A stretch of DNA of 33,427 nucleotides from JALYUA01 sp038253555 (GCA_038253555.1 JBBSGZ010000029.1:1-33427); one strand, 5' to 3'; counted from the stretch's first letter, positions 1-7,624 are shown. Translations and numbers: made by a program. Notes: a model not told the origin generated them from the sequence alone.

Positions 1-17
1 CGGGGATTCTTTTCGCG

Positions 18-23
18 TATAAA
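18..23 (+). promoter_or_regulatory. possible -10 box of the small lipoprotein gene
   Basis: TATAAA lies 32 nt before the lipoprotein start at 56, in an otherwise GC-rich stretch. The -35 region would fall at or beyond the window edge, so only half of the promoter could be seen. The assignment rests on the AT-rich hexamer and its spacing alone. Confidence 0.3.
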
Positions 24-55
24 AAGACGCTTAGAGAGAAAAGGAGATGAGGGAT

Positions 56-331
56 ATGAAGAAGCTCGTGACCCTGGGTCTTGTTGCCGTGTTCGCGACG
101 GCGCTTGTCACCGGTTGCAAGAAGAAGGAAGAGACGTCTACGGAGACGACGACCACCACCGAGCAGCCGACTGTCGTCGAGGAAACCGGCACCACGGCCA
201 CCGGCACGACGACGACGACGACTGGCACGATGATGACGACGCCGGCGATGGACATGACGCCTGCCGCTTCGGGCAGCATGACAACGACGACCGATACGAA
301 GACCACGACGTCGACCGCCACCAAGAAGTAA
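56..331 (+). CDS. small Thr-rich lipoprotein of unknown function
   Basis: A 91-residue predicted lipoprotein. Residues 1-20 form a short signal peptide (two Lys, then a hydrophobic core) ending in the lipobox LVTGC, so Cys21 would be lipidated and the protein anchored in a membrane facing the periplasm. The mature part is low complexity: about 32 of 71 residues are Thr, in runs such as six Thr in a row, with Lys at both ends, and it has no recognisable fold. I chose the ATG at 56 because AAGGAG at 41-46 sits 9 nt before it; the in-frame ATG at 47 touches that ribosome site and would leave no spacing. A strong terminator follows, so it is a single-gene transcript. The function is unknown; a glycosylated or disordered envelope protein is only a guess. 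Confidence 0.85.
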   Translation: MKKLVTLGLVAVFATALVTGCKKKEETSTETTTTTEQPTVVEETGTTATGTTTTTTGTMMTTPAMDMTPAASGSMTTTTDTKTTTSTATKK

Positions 332-353
332 CTTTCCTGACTGGATAGAACAG

Positions 354-380
354 AGGCCCCCACCCGGGGGCCTTTTTTTT
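354..380 (+). terminator. intrinsic terminator after the Thr-rich lipoprotein gene
   Basis: A perfect 8-bp GC-rich stem (AGGCCCCC at 354-361 with GGGGGCCT at 366-373) encloses the 4-nt loop ACCC and runs into eight T residues (373-380). It lies 22 nt after the lipoprotein stop codon. This is the clearest Rho-independent terminator in the window. Confidence 0.95.
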
Positions 381-438
381 ACCCGAGATCCCCGCCGGCG
401 GTTCTCGCCACATCGCGCGCTCCTTTAAACTCCCCGAG

Positions 439-1509
439 TTGCTCCCTCTCTGGGTCGACGCCCTCCTCGTTTTGACGGCCGCCGGCGCCTCCGCCTCGGC
501 GCTCTCCCTCCGCGCCCGCCTCCACCGGCTACGCGCCCGGCTGGATCTCCGGGAGCGGCGCGGTCACTTCATTGGCGAATCTCCCGATCTGCCCCACATC
601 CTGAAGCACGCCTTCGCGGCGGCGGCCGAAGTGCTGCCCGTCACCCGCTTCGACCTGTACCGCGTGGGACCGGACCAACGGATCGAGGAGGTCTGGTCCG
701 TATCCTCCCCCGGCCCGGGACTCGATCCCGAGCCCGTGCTGGAAATCGCAAGCCCTCACTTAGACGAGCCGATCGACCCGGCGCGCCTTCGCGAACTGAC
801 TGCCACGGAGACGGAACACTCGTTTGCGCCGAGCGACCTCCTCTCGGGAGGCCCGCCTTCGCGGCGCCTGCGGCTTCCCCTCTACTCGGGCGACCGGCTC
901 ATCGCCCACCTCGACCTGACGAGCTCGGAGACGGTCGCGGACGCCACGCGGGAGGAAATTCGATCCCTTCTGGGCCCCCTGACGGCGTCTCTCCACGCTT
1001 TCCGCAACTGGACGATCGCCGTCACCGACGAGCTCTCCGGCCTCGCCTCGCGGCGATATTTCGAATCGCGCCTCTCCGAGGAGTGGGCGAGGCGCGAGCG
1101 CTATGGAGGAAACCTCGCGGTCGCCTCGTTCGACCTCGATTTATTCAAGGCGCTGAACGACTCCCTCGGGCACGCCGCCGGAGACGTCGCGATCCGCCGC
1201 TTCGGGGAGATCGTGCGGGCCGCGGTCCGAAGCACGGACATCGCATGCCGCTACGGAGGGGAGGAGTTTGCCGTCCTGTTCCCTGAGACCACCGCCGAAG
1301 CGGCGCGGGCGGTCGCCGACCGGATCCGCGCCGCCGTCCAGGCGGAGCTCTTCGAGAGCGCCGGGCGGCCCTTTCGCATCACCGTCTCCGGCGGCGTGGC
1401 CGATGCGACCGGCGCATCCGACCGCGAAGCGCTGCTCGTTCACGCGGACGAGGCGCTCTATGCCGCAAAGTCCGCGGGCCGCGACCGCATCCAGGCGTTC
1501 CCCCTCTGA
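439..1509 (+). CDS. diguanylate cyclase (GGDEF domain) with a GAF-like sensor region
   Basis: A 356-residue protein that should make cyclic di-GMP from two GTP. Residues 5-24 are a single hydrophobic segment, 45-185 look like a GAF-type sensory region, and 195-356 are a GGDEF domain. The active-site loop is GGEEF (273-277), a functional variant, preceded by the metal-binding FDLD stretch. RSTD (264-267) stands exactly five residues before the loop and matches the inhibitory I-site RxxD, so product feedback inhibition is expected. The start at 439 is TTG; no better ATG or GTG fits the N-terminal helix, and a TTTAAA hexamer lies 9 nt upstream. There is no EAL or HD-GYP domain. The ligand and the process controlled cannot be read from the sequence. 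Confidence 0.92.
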   Translation: MLPLWVDALLVLTAAGASASALSLRARLHRLRARLDLRERRGHFIGESPDLPHILKHAFAAAAEVLPVTRFDLYRVGPDQRIEEVWSVSSPGPGLDPEPVLEIASPHLDEPIDPARLRELTATETEHSFAPSDLLSGGPPSRRLRLPLYSGDRLIAHLDLTSSETVADATREEIRSLLGPLTASLHAFRNWTIAVTDELSGLASRRYFESRLSEEWARRERYGGNLAVASFDLDLFKALNDSLGHAAGDVAIRRFGEIVRAAVRSTDIACRYGGEEFAVLFPETTAEAARAVADRIRAAVQAELFESAGRPFRITVSGGVADATGASDREALLVHADEALYAAKSAGRDRIQAFPL

Positions 1510-1523
1510 GGCAAGGCGCCCGT

Positions 1524-1529
1524 TATAGT
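1524..1529 (+). promoter_or_regulatory. -10-like hexamer directly before the small gene at 1536
   Basis: TATAGT matches the TATAAT consensus at five of six positions and ends 6 nt before the ATG at 1536. Transcription would begin at about the A of the start codon, which would give a leaderless mRNA. No convincing -35 box is seen. Confidence 0.4.
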
Positions 1530-1535
1530 CGCGAG

Positions 1536-1778
1536 ATGATCTCCGAAAACGAGCAGATCGGCCCCGGAGCGATCGCCGCGCTCATCGACGAGATGATCGA
1601 TGCTCAGCGAATCCGCCTGATGAACATCGCCCGCCGCATAGACCCTACGCTTTCCGCGGACGACCTGATGCAGCCGCACGATCATCCGAAAGTGGCGAAC
1701 CATCCCGACTTCCAGTTCGAAGACGGGACCCTGGCGGGCTACCTCGCGGTCCGCGCCGCCCTGCGCGCGAGGCGGTAG
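1536..1778 (+). CDS. small conserved-looking hypothetical protein
   Basis: An 80-residue acidic then basic protein that I do not recognise. It looks soluble and mostly helical: residues 12-36 are a regular amphipathic helix rich in Ile, Asp and Arg, a His/Asp-rich turn follows (about residues 48-56), and the tail is Arg/Ala-rich. Third codon positions are strongly GC-biased, as in neighbouring genes, which supports real coding. There is no Shine-Dalgarno site, but TATAGT six bases upstream suggests leaderless expression. The 3' end overlaps the 3' end of the opposite-strand small gene by 40 bases (1739-1778). No function is proposed. Confidence 0.62.
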   Translation: MISENEQIGPGAIAALIDEMIDAQRIRLMNIARRIDPTLSADDLMQPHDHPKVANHPDFQFEDGTLAGYLAVRAALRARR

Positions 1779-1957
1779 AGCCAGCCCGCCCGGCCCTGCC
1801 GCACCCGGAAAAGGCCAGACAGGGTCTCCGCGTGCGCGCGAATCCATACGTCATCGTCGGGGCGCACTCCGAGCTCCCCCAGCCACCCGCCGCTCTCCCG
1901 CGCGAGGCGCAGGAGCGCCTCGTCCCGATCGCGCGGTTCTTCCCCGCTGCGCCTCAC
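1739..1957 (-). CDS. 72-residue unknown protein coupled to the glycosyltransferase
   Basis: A short reading frame beginning at the GTG at 1957, whose last two bases are the first two of the TGA stop of the upstream glycosyltransferase (GTGA overlap), a classic arrangement for translational coupling. The product is basic and helical with several Trp residues and no signal peptide: an Arg/Glu-rich start, a WLGELG segment, an acidic DDD turn, then an Arg-rich amphipathic end (WLYRLARR). Third positions are almost all G or C, as expected for a real gene here. An alternative start is the ATG at 1984. It might assist the glycosyltransferase or bind a membrane surface, but that is inference; I know no family for it. 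Confidence 0.55.
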   Translation of the reverse strand: MRRSGEEPRDRDEALLRLARESGGWLGELGVRPDDDVWIRAHAETLSGLFRVRQGRAGWLYRLARRAARTAR

Positions 1958-3042
1958 GGCCGCCTGAGCCCCGCGGCCCATAGAAGCGCGTCCACGGCGG
2001 CGTCCCAGGTCAGCGCTTCGACGCGGGCACGTCCCCGTTCGCCCATCGTCCGGAGGGCCTCGACCTCGCGCCAGGCGACGCGGATCGCGGCACCGACGGC
2101 TTCGGGCCGTGGCGGGACGACGAAGCCCGTGACGCCGTGCTCGACGAACTCTAAGGGACCGCCGGAGTCGTCGGTCGTCACAACCGGCTTGCCGGAGAGG
2201 AAGGCCTCGAGCGGCACGTATCCAAGATCCTCTCCCGCCGGGGGAACGAGGACGAGCCGCGCGCCGGCGTAGAGGTCGAGGAGCTCCTCGTCCTCGGCGC
2301 GGGCAACCCATCGGACGCGATCGGCGACCGAAAGCTCGGCGGCGAGCCGGCGGCATCGGTCTTCTTCGGGCCCGCGCCCGACGAGAACCAGGCGCGCCGC
2401 GGGCGCATGCCGGAGGGCCGAAATCGCGAGGTCGGCGCGTTTCCAGGCGTCGAGGCGGCCCACGCAGAGGGCGTAATCCCCGAACTCCCCGGTGCGGTAG
2501 CGGCCGGCCAGCGGAGGAGGATGGTAGAGCGGCTCGCTCTTCATTCCGTTGAACCGCGCGAGACGGTCGGCCACCGTCTTTGAGTTCGCAAAAACGCGGC
2601 GCGCCTCCGTCAGGCCGACACGGTCGACCTGCTCGATCGCCTCGCGCGTCCGCCGGTCCTCCGCGTTCGCGGTGAAATCGCTGTACGGCGTTCCGAACTG
2701 GTCGTATGCCTGGCGGTACTGGTGAATGAGCCACACGACCTTGTTCGCATGACGCGCGGCGTAGCTCGGAAACCGGGTCGCGATGACGGCATCGACCGGT
2801 CGGCCCCCGAACTCGGACAAATCGAGGCTCCTCCACGACAGTGCGCTGCGCAGGATGTCGAAGCGCTCGCGTTCGATCAGCGGAAGAGTGACGAGATCAG
2901 CCTCAATCCCCCGCCGCTGCAGCTCGTCGGTCAAACGCCGGACGTGCTTTTCCGCGCCGCCTTCGGAAAAAGGCGTCTGGACCCCCAGCACGAGGACGCG
3001 CGGAGACGGGATCACGCGGCGGGGCGCGACCGCGAGCGCCAT
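1954..3042 (-). CDS. GT4-family glycosyltransferase (GT-B fold)
   Basis: A 362-residue glycosyltransferase that probably moves a sugar from a nucleotide-sugar donor onto a surface glycan or glycolipid at the cytoplasmic membrane. The N-terminal Rossmann half opens with VLVLGVQTPFSEGGAEK, the usual GT4 acceptor-side loop with its Gly-Gly. The C-terminal half has CVGRLDAWKRAD (the donor-site start), LVGRGPEE and the PLEAFLSGKPVV...DDSGGPLEFV segment, which carries the family's nucleotide-sugar-binding E-x7-E motif. The start is the ATG at 3042; a GTG ten codons later is an alternative. It follows the methyltransferase by 25 nt on the same strand and overlaps the next small gene by GTGA. Donor and acceptor cannot be told. 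Confidence 0.9.
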   Translation of the reverse strand: MALAVAPRRVIPSPRVLVLGVQTPFSEGGAEKHVRRLTDELQRRGIEADLVTLPLIERERFDILRSALSWRSLDLSEFGGRPVDAVIATRFPSYAARHANKVVWLIHQYRQAYDQFGTPYSDFTANAEDRRTREAIEQVDRVGLTEARRVFANSKTVADRLARFNGMKSEPLYHPPPLAGRYRTGEFGDYALCVGRLDAWKRADLAISALRHAPAARLVLVGRGPEEDRCRRLAAELSVADRVRWVARAEDEELLDLYAGARLVLVPPAGEDLGYVPLEAFLSGKPVVTTDDSGGPLEFVEHGVTGFVVPPRPEAVGAAIRVAWREVEALRTMGERGRARVEALTWDAAVDALLWAAGLRRP

Positions 3043-3067
3043 GCCGGCGCGGAGCCGCGGCGGGCCA

Positions 3068-4258
3068 TCACGCCGGTCCGGCTCGTTCGGGCAATCGGGC
3101 GAGCACGGCGTAGTCCTGTGGCCCGAAGAGGAGCGCGTTCAGTTTCACGTCGTTCCCGGACGATTCCTCGAGACGCGCCTCTGGAGGAAGCGCGGAAAGC
3201 CACTCGATCCGCGCTTCGAACCCGACGGCTTCGGCGAGGAATTTCAAAGCCTCGGGCGGGACCGGACGCACGTGCGACGGATCGAGAAAAAAAGCCTTCC
3301 AGGCCGACAGCGAGTCGGTGTTGATCGTTTCGGCGACCAGGAGGCCGCCCGGGGCGAGGACGCGACGCGCCTCGCGCAGAAAAACGAAGATCGATTCCGG
3401 CGGCCAGTGTTCGACCACCTGAAGCGCAACGACGGCCCCGAGCGACGCCGCCGGCCGCGCGAGAAGCGACGCCAGCCCGTCTCCCTCCTCGACCGCCAGC
3501 CCGAGGGAACGGCACGCCGCCACGGCGATCGAGTTGACCTCCACACCGGAAGCGGAGAGACCCGCTTCGCGAAGGAGAGCGAGAAACTCGCCGCGCCCGC
3601 AACCGACGTCCAGAACCGGCCCGGGCGCGTCCTTCAGAAAGGGGAGGTAGGAGAGCTGCTTCCGCGAGATCTCCTCCGGGGATCCGCGGAACCGTTCCTC
3701 GAAGAGGCTGTAGACGGCCGGAGGCAACCCCGGGGACGCGGGAGATAGATTGCCGCCGGCACCCGGGGATGGCGGAAGGGCGACGCCGCCGCCCCCCATC
3801 CTTTCGAGAAGCGCAAAACGCCCATCCATGATGACGGCGCGTCGCTCCCAGGCGGCGGACGAGCGGGCGCGCTCGGCGTCTGCGCGCTCGAGCCGGCGTT
3901 CCGCCTCGAGGCGGTGCTGGCGTTCCAGGGCCAGGCCCTCGCGGAGGGCGTCGAGTGCTTCCAGGGTGAGCGCGTTGAACGAAGTCTGGTCCCGCCAAAC
4001 GAAGCGCAGCGCGCGGAGCGCCGTCCGTTTGACCCCGGAAAGCCGCGCTCCGGCCGGGACGGAGGGCGTCAGGTGGCCCCGCGCGCGCTCGCCCGCCCGG
4101 TGGACGGTCTTTTCTTCGGGGCTGGCAGACTCTGGAGAGACGGGAGGCGCGCCCGGGGGGGCCGTGGCCGCGACGGCGCGACGGACTTCGTCCGCAAGGA
4201 GTCTCGTCTTCTCACCCTCCGAGCTCACGATGCGTCCGAGGATATAAGAGGCTGGCAT
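3068..4258 (-). CDS. SAM-dependent methyltransferase with N-terminal coiled region
   Basis: A 396-residue class I methyltransferase. Residues 1-200 are helical and charged, including a long Glu/Arg coiled coil and the RDQTSFNALTLEALDAL segment that resembles the N-terminal helices of O-antigen cluster methyltransferases. The catalytic Rossmann domain follows: VLDVGCGRGEFL is the SAM-binding motif I, then GVEVN, LQVVEHWP (motif IV region) and LAPGGLLVAET. The FFLDPSHVRPVPPE segment is typical of methyltransferases acting on surface polysaccharide. I placed the start at the ATG at 4258 although the frame stays open far upstream, because similarity and codon logic fade beyond it. With the GT4 gene just downstream, a role in glycan modification or capping is inferred. 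Confidence 0.85.
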   Translation of the reverse strand: MPASYILGRIVSSEGEKTRLLADEVRRAVAATAPPGAPPVSPESASPEEKTVHRAGERARGHLTPSVPAGARLSGVKRTALRALRFVWRDQTSFNALTLEALDALREGLALERQHRLEAERRLERADAERARSSAAWERRAVIMDGRFALLERMGGGGVALPPSPGAGGNLSPASPGLPPAVYSLFEERFRGSPEEISRKQLSYLPFLKDAPGPVLDVGCGRGEFLALLREAGLSASGVEVNSIAVAACRSLGLAVEEGDGLASLLARPAASLGAVVALQVVEHWPPESIFVFLREARRVLAPGGLLVAETINTDSLSAWKAFFLDPSHVRPVPPEALKFLAEAVGFEARIEWLSALPPEARLEESSGNDVKLNALLFGPQDYAVLARLPERAGPA

Positions 4259-4297
4259 TCCGGATGCAACTGCCTCCCCGGTCCGAAAGACACCGAC

Positions 4298-5281
4298 ATG
4301 ATCCCAACTGCGGCCCGCGCTCTCGAGCGGATCTTCGGCGCGGCCCTCTCGCCCGCGGTCGGAGCGCTGCGCCTCGCCGCCTGGGCGGCCTTCGTTGTGG
4401 TTGTCCTCGCGGCGATAACCGCGGTGGCGCGAGCGGTGGCGGCCCGCCGATACGGATGGGAGACGGGCACTCTCGTGCGGTGCCGGCAATGCGCCCGCCT
4501 TGTGGCGGATCCGGCGCTCCCCTTTTGTCCCGAGGGGCATCCGGTGCGCTTTCCCGCGAGGGCCGCGGCACGCGAACTGCGCCGGCGGGGCACGGGGGGC
4601 CGCCGACCTCTGCTGTCGGCCGCCGCGGTTGCCGAAGTCGGGCTCTTGATCGCGGCGATCGCAGGAGCGCGCACCTTCCGCATCGCGGACGCCGAGGCCC
4701 CTCCGCTTGCCGCGATCGCGGGCGCGACGGGGTTCCTCTTCTGCGCCGCATCGCTGCTGGCCGCAGCACGCGCCGTGTCCCCGGGCGCGCATGGACCCCT
4801 CGGCCGTCTCCTCGCCTGCGCCGCCGGAGTCGCCGCCCTCGTGCCGGCCCTCTTCTTTCTGGTGCTCACGCGCGCCGCGGACCCTCCCGTCCCGCGAACT
4901 CTGGGGAGCCTCTGGCGCACACCCGTGGCGCTCTACGTCTCCGACGGGGGAAGGGCCCTCCGCGAGGCCACGGCAGGAGAACCGCTCGAAGCGGAAGTCG
5001 TCTCCGTCGAGTCCCGGGCCCTCGGATTTTCCTGGGAGGGTCTCGCGCAGCTGCGATCCGGCGCAGAGGCGGTGCGCTGGCGCGGCCGCACGGGCAGCAC
5101 GGCCCGCACCTTCGCGCGATTTCCGGGAGTGCTGAAAGCGCTCGGGTTTTCGTTCTCCCGCGCCTGGCGGCCGATTGCCGCGCCTCCCAACGAAAAGATC
5201 TGGATCGTGCGCGGGCCCGACGGAATCGCCTTTACGACGGCTGCCGAGCGGGAGAAGGCGGCTCCGGACCTGATGCGGTAA
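4298..5281 (+). CDS. membrane protein with a zinc-ribbon-like loop, unknown function
   Basis: A 327-residue protein that I do not recognise. It has a first membrane segment (about 22-45), then a Cys pair CRQC followed by CPEGH (four zinc-ribbon-like ligands) around residues 65-82, then three more hydrophobic segments (about 100-122, 135-160, 168-192), and a C-terminal soluble domain of some 130 residues. The ATG at 4298 is preferred over upstream in-frame codons because it starts just before the first membrane helix and leaves 39 bp to the divergent methyltransferase gene. That short divergent gap must contain or overlap promoters for both. A membrane-bound metal-binding or protein-interaction role is possible, but nothing in the sequence fixes it. 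Confidence 0.75.
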   Translation: MIPTAARALERIFGAALSPAVGALRLAAWAAFVVVVLAAITAVARAVAARRYGWETGTLVRCRQCARLVADPALPFCPEGHPVRFPARAAARELRRRGTGGRRPLLSAAAVAEVGLLIAAIAGARTFRIADAEAPPLAAIAGATGFLFCAASLLAAARAVSPGAHGPLGRLLACAAGVAALVPALFFLVLTRAADPPVPRTLGSLWRTPVALYVSDGGRALREATAGEPLEAEVVSVESRALGFSWEGLAQLRSGAEAVRWRGRTGSTARTFARFPGVLKALGFSFSRAWRPIAAPPNEKIWIVRGPDGIAFTTAAEREKAAPDLMR

Positions 5282-5295
5282 GACGGATCCGCCAC

Positions 5296-5316
5296 TCCGG
5301 GCGGTCCCGCCCCGGA
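5296..5316. terminator. hairpin between two convergent genes, possible bidirectional terminator
   Basis: TCCGGGCGG (5296-5304) can pair with CCGCCCCGGA (5307-5316) with one bulged base and a 2-nt loop. It stands between convergent genes ending at 5281 and 5416. There is no T-tract, so it could act only as a weak or Rho-assisted stop, or it may be chance in GC-rich DNA. Confidence 0.3.
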
Positions 5317-5342
5317 CGGCGCGAGGAAAGAGGTGACACAAG

Positions 5343-5364
5343 CCCCTCACCCCAACCCTCTCCC
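5343..5364. repeat. fragment of a widespread intergenic repeat
   Basis: The 22-base pyrimidine-rich string begins CCCCTCACCCCAACCC and continues TCTCCC. I recall this word as the core of an intergenic repeat seen in many unrelated GC-rich genomes, often mistranslated as SPxPxPLP-like peptides. Here only one arm is present; the usual mirrored GGGAGAGGG arm is not found downstream. The rest of the 134-bp gap (5282-5415) holds only a hairpin. Confidence 0.45.
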
Positions 5365-5415
5365 AGATCTCAGGCGAACGCACGTCCCGCAGTGAGCGAA
5401 GGCGACGGACTCCGA

Positions 5416-6504
5416 TCATCCCGGCGGAGAGAGCCGCCCCTCGGCGGACGCCGTCTCGTCCCGGGCGAAACGCACGACCGCCAGTGCCAACGCGAGGATG
5501 ACCGGCCCTAGAAACATCCCGATCGGTCCGAAGGCTCCGATTCCCCCGAGAACGCCGAAAAAGATGGGGAGTGTCGAGATCTCCGCGCGGCCCGAGATCA
5601 GCATCGGCCGCAGCACGTTGTCGGCGGATCCGACGACGAGGGCGCCCCAGACGACGAGCGCGATCGCCCATCCCCACCGCCCCTCCGCGACGAGCGCCAA
5701 GGCGCCCGGCGCCCACACGAAAGCCGTGCCTCCCACCGGCAGCAGGGACAGGATTGCCGCGAGAACGCCGAAGACGACCGGCGAAGGAAGGCCGCACACT
5801 TCGAAGGCCAGTCCGATGAGCGCGCCCTGAACGAGGGAGGTGAGAAGGGAGCCGTAGACGACGGCCTTCGTCACCGAAGACAGATGCTCGATCAGACGCG
5901 CTTTGCGCGACGGCTCCGTCGGAAGAATCTGGAGAAACTCTCGCGCCATGTCCTCGCCGTCCCGAAAAAAGAAGTAAAGAATGAACAGCATCAGGAAGAG
6001 AGACGCGATCAGCCCGAGCGCGCCGATTAAGAGGACCTTCGTATTCGCCAGCGCGAAATCCAGGACGCTTTTCGACGCCGAGATCACCCACTGCTGGACG
6101 TCGGCGGCGCTCACCGGCGTCTTCGCGTCGACCCACCGGACGACTCTGTCTAGAGCGGGAATCCGGAAGAGGTCCGCTGGCTTCTCGATCTGGTAGCGGG
6201 TGCCGAGAGCCGACACTTTTCCGGCCAGCTCCCCCGCCTGTTTGGCGAACAGCATCCCGAGGAAGACGGTCGGCGCGACCACTCCGATCAGGACGGCGAG
6301 CGTGAGGAGGAGGGCGGCGAGGCCGTTGCGACCTTTCAACTGGCGCCGGAGCGCTGCGTTGACCGGGAAAAGGATGAACGCGAGAAGGCCTGCCCACAGG
6401 ATGGGGCCGACGAACGGCCGGAAAATCAGCCACAGGAGGTAGAGCAGCAGCAGCGCGAAACCGATCGCGAACGCCCGCGCGGAGAACCGGTCTGCGCTCG
6501 CCAC
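5416..6504 (-). CDS. AI-2E family (PerM/TqsA-like) membrane permease
   Basis: A 362-residue polytopic inner-membrane protein of the UPF0118/AI-2E transporter family. Two N-terminal helices (about 12-30 and 32-50), a third near 62-85, a central soluble loop (about 90-150), and then five further helices fit the usual eight-helix plan. The family signatures FFRDGE and the end block TLPIFFGVLGGIGAFGPIGMFLG are present (the last from about residue 308). Family members have been linked to AI-2 export or to sodium/proton exchange; the substrate here is not predictable. The start is GTG at 6504 with a G-rich run just before it. A 12-bp palindrome lies 16 bases upstream in the space shared with divergent queG. 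Confidence 0.9.
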   Translation of the reverse strand: MASADRFSARAFAIGFALLLLYLLWLIFRPFVGPILWAGLLAFILFPVNAALRRQLKGRNGLAALLLTLAVLIGVVAPTVFLGMLFAKQAGELAGKVSALGTRYQIEKPADLFRIPALDRVVRWVDAKTPVSAADVQQWVISASKSVLDFALANTKVLLIGALGLIASLFLMLFILYFFFRDGEDMAREFLQILPTEPSRKARLIEHLSSVTKAVVYGSLLTSLVQGALIGLAFEVCGLPSPVVFGVLAAILSLLPVGGTAFVWAPGALALVAEGRWGWAIALVVWGALVVGSADNVLRPMLISGRAEISTLPIFFGVLGGIGAFGPIGMFLGPVILALALAVVRFARDETASAEGRLSPPG

Positions 6505-6520
6505 TCACCCCCGGCGGGCG

Positions 6521-6532
6521 ATGCTATAGCAT
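6521..6532. promoter_or_regulatory. perfect 12-bp palindrome between divergent genes
   Basis: ATGCTATAGCAT is a perfect palindrome in the 82-bp space between the permease (start 6504, minus) and queG (start 6587, plus). Its centre gives a TATAGC hexamer on both strands, so it could be a shared bidirectional -10 region or a dimeric repressor site. No good -35 box is visible on either strand. Confidence 0.35.
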
Positions 6533-6586
6533 GAGCGGTTCGGAAATCGGCGCCCGGACAGTGCAGCAGAGAGGGTCCATAAAGAC

Positions 6587-7624
6587 GTGAGACAGATCCC
6601 GGATCGGGCTTTCGCGGCGCGGGTTTTCCGCGAGGAGGCGGAGCGCGAAGGATTCGCGCGCTCCGGCGTCGCGCGCGCGGAGACTCCGCCCCGATTCGAA
6701 GTTTTCCGTCAATGGATCGCGGAAGGCCGACATGCGGGGATGGGGTACCTCAAAGACAGCTCGGGTGTCCGCGCGGCTCCGGCCGACCTGCTGCCGGGCG
6801 CGCGGTCGGTGCTCTGCCTCGCCGCCCCTCATGGGCCGGAGCCCCTCGTCGCGGCCGACGGGTCGCGGATCGCGCGATACGCGGGCGGCCCCGACTACCA
6901 CGGGACCCTTCGAGAGAGGGCGACCCGCCTCGCTATGGCCATGGAGAGGCGATTGAACGGAGGCTTCTCCTGGCGCGTGTGCGTCGACTCGACGCCGCTG
7001 GCGGAACGATCCTTCGCCGCCGCCGCGGGACTGGGCTGGATCGGGAAGAACGGCTGCCTCATCGATCAGGGCCTCGGGTCGTTCTTCCTCCTCGCCGAGA
7101 TCGTGACGGACCTCGATCTTCCCGTCGACGATCCAGTCGCCGAGCAGTGCGGGTCGTGCGTTCGCTGCCTGGAGGCCTGCCCCACCGACGCGTTCGTCTC
7201 CCCGGGCATCCTCGACGCCAACCGGTGTCTCGCTTACTGGACGATCGAGCACCGGGGCGAAATCCCCGACACGGTCAAAGAAGCTCTCGGGGATCACGTG
7301 TTCGGCTGTGACGACTGCCAGGACGTATGCCCCTGGAACGCGCCCCTCGGAACCGGCCGCGCGGTCCCCGCCCCCGGACGCGCGGACTGGATCTCCATGG
7401 GTCGAGGGACATTCCGCCGGGCCTACGGCGCGACGGCCTTGAACCGCGCGGGCTGGAGAGGACTGCAGCGCAACGCCGCGGTGTCCGCAGGGTGCCAGAC
7501 GGACGCCGGAGTCGTCGGCGGTCTCGGACCAATCGAGGCGTCGAGAGACCGGGGAGCCTCGGATGGCGCGCGATGGGCCCTGTCCCGGCTCCCTGCGACG
7601 CCGCCCGGGGAGGCGGGCGGATGA
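6587..7624 (+). CDS. queG: epoxyqueuosine reductase QueG
   Basis: The 345-residue enzyme performs the last step of queuosine synthesis, reducing epoxyqueuosine to queuosine at the wobble base of GUN-decoding tRNAs, using cobalamin and two [4Fe-4S] clusters. The sequence shows DSTPLAER with Asp134 as the proposed general acid, GLGWIGKNG, and two ferredoxin-like sets: C188-C191-C194-C198 (CGSCVRCLEACP) and C241-C244-C248 (CDDCQDVCP), with Cys214 completing the eight ligands. The length is close to that of long QueG forms, but the HEAT-like tail looks short. The start is GTG. Its stop overlaps the next ATG (ATGA at 7621-7624), which heads a four-gene tight operon. The other queuosine genes are not in the window. 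Confidence 0.95.
   Translation: MRQIPDRAFAARVFREEAEREGFARSGVARAETPPRFEVFRQWIAEGRHAGMGYLKDSSGVRAAPADLLPGARSVLCLAAPHGPEPLVAADGSRIARYAGGPDYHGTLRERATRLAMAMERRLNGGFSWRVCVDSTPLAERSFAAAAGLGWIGKNGCLIDQGLGSFFLLAEIVTDLDLPVDDPVAEQCGSCVRCLEACPTDAFVSPGILDANRCLAYWTIEHRGEIPDTVKEALGDHVFGCDDCQDVCPWNAPLGTGRAVPAPGRADWISMGRGTFRRAYGATALNRAGWRGLQRNAAVSAGCQTDAGVVGGLGPIEASRDRGASDGARWALSRLPATPPGEAGG

Noticed and set aside
4259..6508. A minus-strand open frame of more than 700 codons leading into the methyltransferase
   Set aside because: It runs antisense to the zinc-ribbon membrane gene and in another frame of the permease gene, is extremely Arg/Gly/Pro-rich, and only its last 396 codons look like a real protein.
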